In this document: positions 59,531 through 64,000 of the stretch, one piece after another
Numbering within the stretch: the stretch's first letter is position 1
Layout of the letters: each line of letters begins with the position of its first letter
DNA from: Trichomonas vaginalis G3
Taxonomy: Eukaryota; Parabasalia; Trichomonadida; Trichomonadidae
Direction: 5' to 3'
NCBI RefSeq assembly: GCF_026262505.1
Contig: NC_067203.1
Coordinates: forward strand, 6,200,001-6,264,000
DNA: 64,000 nucleotides
Made by a program: the position numbers and the translations under genes
Notes under the pieces: model-generated
Databases searched by the model: none
The model's input: the letters and a program-made list of their open reading frames with translations, nothing else
Told to the model about the DNA's origin: nothing

Positions 59531-60319
59531 ATAAATTTCTTTGTTATGACACTTTCTCCAGTTTATAGGAACCTCTCTCATATTCTATCTTGTCATATAT
59601 AAACTCATAGTCATGTATGTCCTCTAACCATCTCATAACGGTTTCCAAACCACTTTTATCGGATGTAAAGTAAAGCATGGATGGTTATGTAAACGTCTAA
59701 AGTTTCTAAAGAGTCTCTCAAAGTCCAGTCTACTTGGTATTGAAAATCCATGTGTTATAGAACGGCGGGTCCACTATAAAGAAAACATTTTCCTTGTCTT
59801 TATATTTTTCATACAAATCTGTCCAATGACATCTCACAAACTCTATACCCTCAATATATTTTTCTATGTCCTCTTTGAAAACATTTGTATAGTTAAGATA
59901 TAAAACTTTTGACATAAGTGTTTCAATGTCATGAACTCTTATAGCACCACTATATAATAGTCTAGCAGATATACTATCCCAGTCTATATATTCTGCTTTT
60001 TTCAAAACTCTCTCACAATATTTTTGTTATCTAATGGTATACGTTCCATCTTACCTATAGGTATCTTTTCTTTTAACTCTTTCAATATGTTGTTTGTGTC
60101 TGGAATATGTTTGAGACGGTCCATATAGTTGTCGAAGTCATTGCATATAATCTTTGAGTCTGGGAATATTATATGGCACAAATGGGATATATAGAAACTT
60201 CCACCGAACAAATCTACAAATGTTAGACCATTCGGTAGTTTCTTAAGTTCTCTCAATATAATATCTTTACATCTACTCTTATTTCCAAAGAACGGTAACG
60301 GTGGTTTTGTAAAATTCAT
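59531..60319 (-). pseudogene. D12-class N6-adenine methylase copy (Maverick 2), broken
   Basis: Motifs PLPFFGNKSRCKDIILRELK, TFVDLFGGSFYISHL and VFFIVDPPFYNTW match the Maverick 1 copy in order (FIGNK, DLFGG, DPPY). About two or three breaks. Conservation of the methylase in both elements suggests it mattered to the family. Confidence 0.75.
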
Positions 60320-60553
60320 TTATATATAATAATAAAAATGTTTTTCCCTGAAAAGTGACAGAAAAGTGACAAAACATGAAAACATATATAATTTGTGAAA
60401 AGCGACACATTATATAATGTTTTCGACCCAGAAGAAGGCTTCTTCCCAGAAGCAATGGAGGAAGAAGAAGAGTCCTCCGAATAAAAACTTCATTTATACT
60501 AAACATCAACATCAGGGCTAGAAGGCACGAAGTGCCTGGAAGCCCCACTACCC
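60320..60553. other. Right terminal region of Maverick 2
   Basis: After the methylase start, the DNA has AAAAGTGACA motifs, a short acidic remnant (DPEEGFFPEAMEEEE) and a GC-richer end with AGGCAC-GAA-GTGCCT (a 6-bp stem) and GCCCCACTACCC. Then an 18-base poly-T run begins at 60554. Read on the minus strand the end begins AGGGTAGTGGGGC, compatible with a Polinton terminus starting AG. A target-site duplication cannot be verified because the left end is not seen. Confidence 0.5.
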
Positions 60554-60571
60554 TTTTTTTTTTTTTTTTTA

Positions 60572-61008
60572 ATGATTAGTGTAGTTGTAATATAATAAAT
60601 AATTTTCGATCCTTTTATTTGGAAAATGGTTAAAATTTTGGAAATTTCAGAGAAATATAGAGCAAAACATAATGTTTGTAGAAACCTGATAGTTAGAAAT
60701 AATACATCCATATATGATGAACCGAAGTGCATAAAAATATGTGTTAATGAACAGTACATGATTGATAAAATCAAATTACTAATCATTGTGATAATACAAA
60801 AAACAACACACTTATCTCGATTTTTGCAATAGAGAAAATTTGTTTGTCTTAATGTTAACGTTAGTATATATGAATAAGGGATTGTTATCAATATAGAGAT
60901 AATTAAAAATATATAACTCAGATAGAAATCGCATTCTGGAAAATTAGTAAAGCTGCATTTAGTGTTAACTATACCAGCAATTAATATACTTACTCCGATC
61001 TGACTCAT
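60572..61008 (-). pseudogene. Truncated 7-TM protein gene (first ~145 residues), cut at the Maverick 2 end
   Basis: The ATG at 61008 opens MSQIGVSILIAGIVNTKCSF and runs to IIYYITTTLII, where the frame meets the poly-A/T tract and element DNA. It is a clear paralog of 62789-63748: CSFTNFPECDFYLSYIFLII here against CSFSNFPDCNFPLSYLYLII there. Only the first three to four membrane segments remain. Its upstream region contains the Inr-like array, so it may still be transcribed. Confidence 0.8.
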
Positions 61009-61076
61009 TCTTAATGCGCAGATTTAATTATAAAAAATGAATGAATTCTGATTCAACTTTTTCGAGGATGTTTTAT

Positions 61077-61356
61077 TGTCGTCTGGAAAAAGTGACAAAA
61101 TTATTATTGTCGTCTAAAAAGGTGACAAATTATTATTGTCGTCTGGAAAAGTGACAAAATTATTATTGTCGTCTAAAAAGGTGACAAATTATTATTGTCG
61201 TCTGGAAAAGTGACAAAATTATTATTGTCGTCTAAAAAGGTGACAAATTATTATTGTCGTCTGGAAAAAGTGACAAAATTATTATTGTCGTCTAAAAAGG
61301 TGACAAATTATTATTGTCGTCTGGAAAAGTGACAAAATTATCATTGTCGTCTAAAA
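61077..61356. repeat. 30-bp alternating array with nine Inr-like motifs, upstream of the 7-TM relic
   Basis: Two 30-bp monomers alternate: TTGTCGTCTGGAAAAGTGAC and TTGTCGTCTAAAAAGGTGAC, each followed by AAATTATTA-type DNA; about five of each, the last partial. Read toward the minus-strand gene, they give TCACTTTTCC and TCACCTTTTT, i.e. about nine Inr-like motifs in a row, with AGACGACAA between. The array is not present in the matching intergenic space of the second gene pair. Confidence 0.85.
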
Positions 61357-61493
61357 AATAGATTTTTCAAGCATGTTTCGGTACCTAAATAAAGGAAGAA
61401 CATCAATTCCATCTATGTATATAGTATGCAAACACGCATGATATATGGAGTAGCTCTTTATCTGGCTAAAAATCCTATTATTTGAAAATTCGC

Positions 61494-61522
61494 ATTGTCG
61501 TCTAAAACCGCCAGACGACAAT
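61494..61522. repeat. Palindromic pair of the array's ATTGTCGTCT core
   Basis: ATTGTCGTCT (61494-61503), nine bases, then AGACGACAAT (61513-61522): perfect 10-bp arms using the array's core sequence in both orientations, placed 60 bases before the plus-strand secreted-protein ATG. Confidence 0.7.
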
Positions 61523-61583
61523 AATAATACCCCAACTTTTTCTGATATCATTCAAAATTTTAAATAATATTTGAGCAAATTTG

Positions 61584-61793
61584 ATGATTTTCATACTCTT
61601 ATTTTTGCTTTCATTATTAAAATTACAATCAAAAGATGATCAGAAGCTAAAAGATATCTTAGATGAATTTCGCAAACTCCGAATTGAAGTTGAAGAACTA
61701 AGAAACATCATTGGAGAGAATTCTATTCCTGATAACTCTCAGGCTGGTTGTTTACCTGACAAGCATAGACCAGTGGGTGACACATGTATGTAG
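61584..61793 (+). CDS. Small secreted coiled-coil protein, copy A (69 residues)
   Basis: MIFILLFLLSLLKLQSKDDQ: a signal peptide with likely cleavage near LQS-KDD. It is followed by a coiled segment (KLKDILDEFRKLRIEVEELR) and a Pro/Cys-containing end (SQAGCLPDKHRPVGDTCM). It is paralogous to the copy at 63845 (MILIFLFLLSFTKSDSRDDQ, LRIEVEELRNII). It is divergent to the 7-TM relic, as copy B is to the intact 7-TM gene. Function unknown; conservation across copies argues that it is real. Confidence 0.7.
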   Translation: MIFILLFLLSLLKLQSKDDQKLKDILDEFRKLRIEVEELRNIIGENSIPDNSQAGCLPDKHRPVGDTCM

Positions 61794-62459
61794 AAAAGAA
61801 GCTAGGGGAGATAATAATTTAAATAAAAAAATTAGTTACTTTTTTAATAAACTTTTTAATAAGTAATTTCAATACTTATATGATTTCATTGTGATTTGAA
61901 ATAGTTTATTTGTTTGATTCAAAGTGAAGTGCTGCGAAAAACATATCGAATGGATAGCAAAGCTGTCGCTATAAAAAATATTTGTTAATCATTCCTTTGC
62001 AAATAATTATTAAAATCTTTGCATTTGAATATAATAAAGCAATAAGTTCGTTGCTATACTTGTGTTAATAGCTTTTTTGAATAACATAGGTAATCATAAA
62101 TCTTTAAAAAGTTTCGGATAATCAATGTTTATTTCTCGTGTACCTTTTGGTAATCGAGCTAATTAAGAATTGAATTATCAACTTCATATATATTACCAAA
62201 TATAAATTAAAATGAAACTAAATCGATATCAATTAATGATCAATATTTTTATCAATTTGTTTTGAAAATGGATGATAAAATAACTCATTCTATCTAAACT
62301 ACCATTTTCAAATAGCATACGAATAATTTATATCAATGATTTTGTATTTCTTGATGCATGTATAATAATTATTCAAAAAGAAATTGAACAATAATTTTAA
62401 TCATATCCTTGCGTATCTATGGCAAATTTCAATTGTATTATCTAAATTGAAACAGATAT
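61794..62459. other. Intergenic spacer, no gene seen
   Basis: AT-rich DNA with no recognisable gene or RNA. Confidence 0.5.
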
Positions 62460-62580
62460 ATTGATCATGTTTTCTGAGCTTTTCTCTATTTTGAGTTAAA
62501 TCTTTCTTCACTGAAAGAATATTCAGGAGAGAAAGCGGAATAACATGCATAATGCCAAAGATTCACCTGCAAGATTCGAT
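62460..62580 (-). pseudogene. C-terminal relic of a third 7-TM gene copy
   Basis: The minus strand gives FGIMHVIPLSLLNILSVKKD and then LTQNREKLRKH, aligning with FGLMNLIPLAILNILSGQTD near the end of the 62789-63748 protein. The rest of the gene is missing. It shows the family has been duplicated at least three times here and has decayed in part. Confidence 0.6.
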
Positions 62581-62788
62581 GATAAATATATTGAATCCAA
62601 TATACTGTATGGATTCAAACCCGTCCTGAAATAAAAAAAAGTTGCCTAGTATAAATAACAATAATTAATCGGTCTTGATTAAACTTTCAATGTAGTAAAA
62701 TGTGATCGTGTAAGTTTGGGTAATTATAATTTTAAATGTGAAAAATTCAAACACATTTTTCTTGAATGAATTGTATGTTGTTACATCT

Positions 62789-63748
62789 CTAAATGGAAAT
62801 GGTAATATCGGAATTTATGGTATTTTCTGAACTTTTTTCTGATTCTTGATTATCATCTGTTTGACCTGACAGAATATTTAAGATTGCAAGAGGAATAAGA
62901 TTCATTAATCCAAAATAAAATGATGAATATGCCCAAAGAAAATAGAAATATTTTGATTTGTATTTTGGGAAATCATCAATATATTGAGTAGATTTAAATA
63001 TATAATAATATTTAGATCTCCAGTAAATAGAGCCATAAATATAGAACTGAATGATGTATAGAAATAATGGAATTGGCATCAAAAATAATGTAATGTTAAG
63101 CGTATTTCTACGTTCTGGTTCAATAAAATTTTTGATATTTGAGAATATAAAAGCTATAGAGAGAGTTGCAAAACTTATGATATAAATGATAATAATGGTA
63201 TGATAAATAATTAGTTTGCTTTGAATGATCTTGTTAAGGTATAAGAAAAATTTGCTATCATATGAAATGAAATAATTAATATAAACTAAAAAAGAAAGAA
63301 CTCCTATTAGAATTATTAAGCTAATTGTAAGATAATAAATGATCTTCGATCCTTTTAGGCGGAAAATTGTTAATATTTTTGCGATTTCAGAGAAAGTCAA
63401 TGCAAAACAAAAAGCTTGAAGAAGCCTTATAGTCAATTGCAACACATTCATATATGAAAAGCCGAAATTTATGAAAGCATGTGTCAATGAACAGTATATT
63501 ATTGCAAAAAATAAATTATTAATTAAAGAAATTGTACAAAAAATAACGCATTTATCTCTTTTTTTGAAGTACAAAAGCCTTTCTTGTCTAAGAGTTACTG
63601 TTAATACATATGAATAAGGAATTGAAACTAAAATTGAGATTATCAAATATAAGTAGCTAAGTGGAAAATTACAATCTGGAAAATTAGAAAAACTACACCT
63701 TGAACTAAATAATCCTGCTAATAATATATTATATTTTATTGTGCTCAT
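62789..63748 (-). CDS. Seven-transmembrane-segment protein, copy B (319 residues)
   Basis: Seven hydrophobic segments can be read: about 30-52 (LSYLYLIISILVSIPYSYVL), 66-88 (CVIFCTISLINNLFFAIIYC), 100-122 (VLQLTIRLLQAFCFALTFSE), 136-158 (YYLTISLIILIGVLSFLVYI), 178-202 (IIYHTIIIIYIISFATLSIA), 220-240 (ITLFLMPIPLFLYIIQFYIY) and 270-292 (WAYSSFYFGLMNLIPLAILN). The tail is Ser/Glu/Asn-rich and polar. Seven TM with a short N-terminus holding two Cys (RCSFSNFPDC) is GPCR-like in topology, but no known GPCR motif is seen. It is divergent with the secreted protein gene at 63845. Role in signalling is speculative. Confidence 0.75.
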   Translation of the reverse strand: MSTIKYNILLAGLFSSRCSFSNFPDCNFPLSYLYLIISILVSIPYSYVLTVTLRQERLLYFKKRDKCVIFCTISLINNLFFAIIYCSLTHAFINFGFSYMNVLQLTIRLLQAFCFALTFSEIAKILTIFRLKGSKIIYYLTISLIILIGVLSFLVYINYFISYDSKFFLYLNKIIQSKLIIYHTIIIIYIISFATLSIAFIFSNIKNFIEPERRNTLNITLFLMPIPLFLYIIQFYIYGSIYWRSKYYYIFKSTQYIDDFPKYKSKYFYFLWAYSSFYFGLMNLIPLAILNILSGQTDDNQESEKSSENTINSDITISI

Positions 63749-63844
63749 CCTTACTTATCTGAGTCTGATGTACTTAACCTTTTTTTTTCTTGAGTCTGAT
63801 AAACTTTTTCTGAACATATTCAAAAATATATAAGTTCATTCAAA
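63749..63844. promoter_or_regulatory. Short divergent promoter space of pair B
   Basis: 96 bases between the ATGs of the 7-TM gene and the secreted-protein gene. TTCATTCAAAATG places an Inr-like TCATTC directly before the plus-strand ATG at 63845. A repeated GAGTCTGAT (two copies) is present. The Inr-like array of pair A is absent. Confidence 0.5.
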
Positions 63845-64000
63845 ATGATTCTTATTTTCTTATTTTTACTATCATTTACAAAATCTGATTCTAGAGACGA
63901 TCAGAAACTTAAAGGCATCTTAGATGAAATCCGCCAACTCCGAATTGAAGTCGAAGAACTCAGAAACATTATTCATAGGAATTATAAATCCAACTCTATG
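63845..64000 (+). CDS. Small secreted coiled-coil protein, copy B, partial at window end
   Basis: MILIFLFLLSFTKSDSRDDQ, then KLKGILDEIRQLRIEVEELR and NIIHRNYKSNSM to the edge. Signal peptide plus coiled coil, paralogous to 61584-61793. The frame is open to the window's end, so the protein is longer. An Inr-like TCATTCAAAATG sits directly at the start. Confidence 0.75.
   Translation, partial: MILIFLFLLSFTKSDSRDDQKLKGILDEIRQLRIEVEELRNIIHRNYKSNSM

Larger units (their letters stand above)
48213..60553. mobile_element. Polinton/Maverick element 2, ~12.3 kb, old and highly decayed
   Basis: Contains an integrase region (55200-56149), fibre/collar (56146-57875), D12-class methylase (59530-60319) and capsid-like genes (52678-53560 and 57892-58740). 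Nearly every gene is broken, I estimate several dozen breaks, and no polymerase or ATPase was recognised. It is therefore an old, partial copy, or one assembled from low-quality reads. The right end is probably at about 60553, where a GC-richer end (AGGGTAGTGGGGC on the minus strand) meets an 18-base poly-T run and a truncated host gene. The left end is unknown because of the gap. Two inverted copies of the same capsid-like gene suggest nested or rearranged copies. Confidence 0.75.

Noticed and set aside
60626-60832. Plus-strand 68-residue frame
   Set aside because: Antisense shadow of the truncated 7-TM gene.
61077-61356. CRISPR-like array
   Set aside because: Alternating 30-bp units without unique spacers, in a eukaryotic promoter space.

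Overview
The window looks like a trichomonad parasite genome, most likely Trichomonas vaginalis. Support comes from compact, nearly intronless genes in AT-rich spacers; Inr-type start signals (TCACTTTT just before ATGs); an IBP39-type initiator-binding domain gene (8332-9264); ankyrin genes of the large trichomonad families; long coiled-coil proteins; a eukaryotic ribosomal protein uL30/L7 gene with strong codon bias; an exact ACTAACACACAG trichomonad intron 3' motif; and Polinton/Maverick elements, which are very common in that genome. The species call is inference.

Layout. 1-26.1 kb is host DNA: an ankyrin-gene relic at the left edge; a redox-inactive PDI-like protein; an alpha-solenoid-like protein; a dead ankyrin gene whose stop-containing repeat was later amplified; a large LRR protein with an acidic/basic repeat tail; the IBD transcription factor; RPL7; several coiled-coil proteins; two ankyrin genes damaged near their starts; and a Pro/Gln-rich protein with a possible C2-like N-terminus. 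From 23.4 to 26.1 kb there is no clear gene, but there are a 0.9 kb palindrome with 428-base arms, a 25-bp perfect inverted repeat outside it that carries an Inr plus ATG, and GC-rich hairpin repeats.

About 26.1-48.19 kb is Polinton/Maverick 1, which looks fairly young. It has a double-jelly-roll-type major capsid candidate, protein-primed family B DNA polymerase, minor-capsid-like protein, a phage-like fibre with collar-type tip, D12-class adenine methylase, integrase, FtsK/HerA-type packaging ATPase and many small genes. Several large genes are broken, with roughly ten breaks overall. Its right end is lost in a 25-N assembly gap (48188-48212).

48.21-60.55 kb is Maverick 2, from another subfamily and far more decayed. 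It has integrase, fibre/collar, methylase and two copies of a second capsid-like gene, plus extensive inverted and tandem repeats and a tRNA-like sequence. Its right end abuts a poly-T run where it truncates a host seven-membrane-segment gene.

60.57-64 kb is host DNA again: a duplicated divergent pair, each a 7-TM protein gene (minus strand) next to a small secreted coiled-coil protein gene (plus strand), with a relic of a third 7-TM copy. One intergenic space carries an array of about ten copies of a 30-bp unit containing Inr-like motifs.

The most interesting signals are the tandem arrays of the two Mavericks, which have different repeat units but share a punctuation motif; the duplicated 7-TM/secreted pair with its Inr-like array; the fibre/collar genes in the elements; and a small basic domain recurring three times across the two elements.
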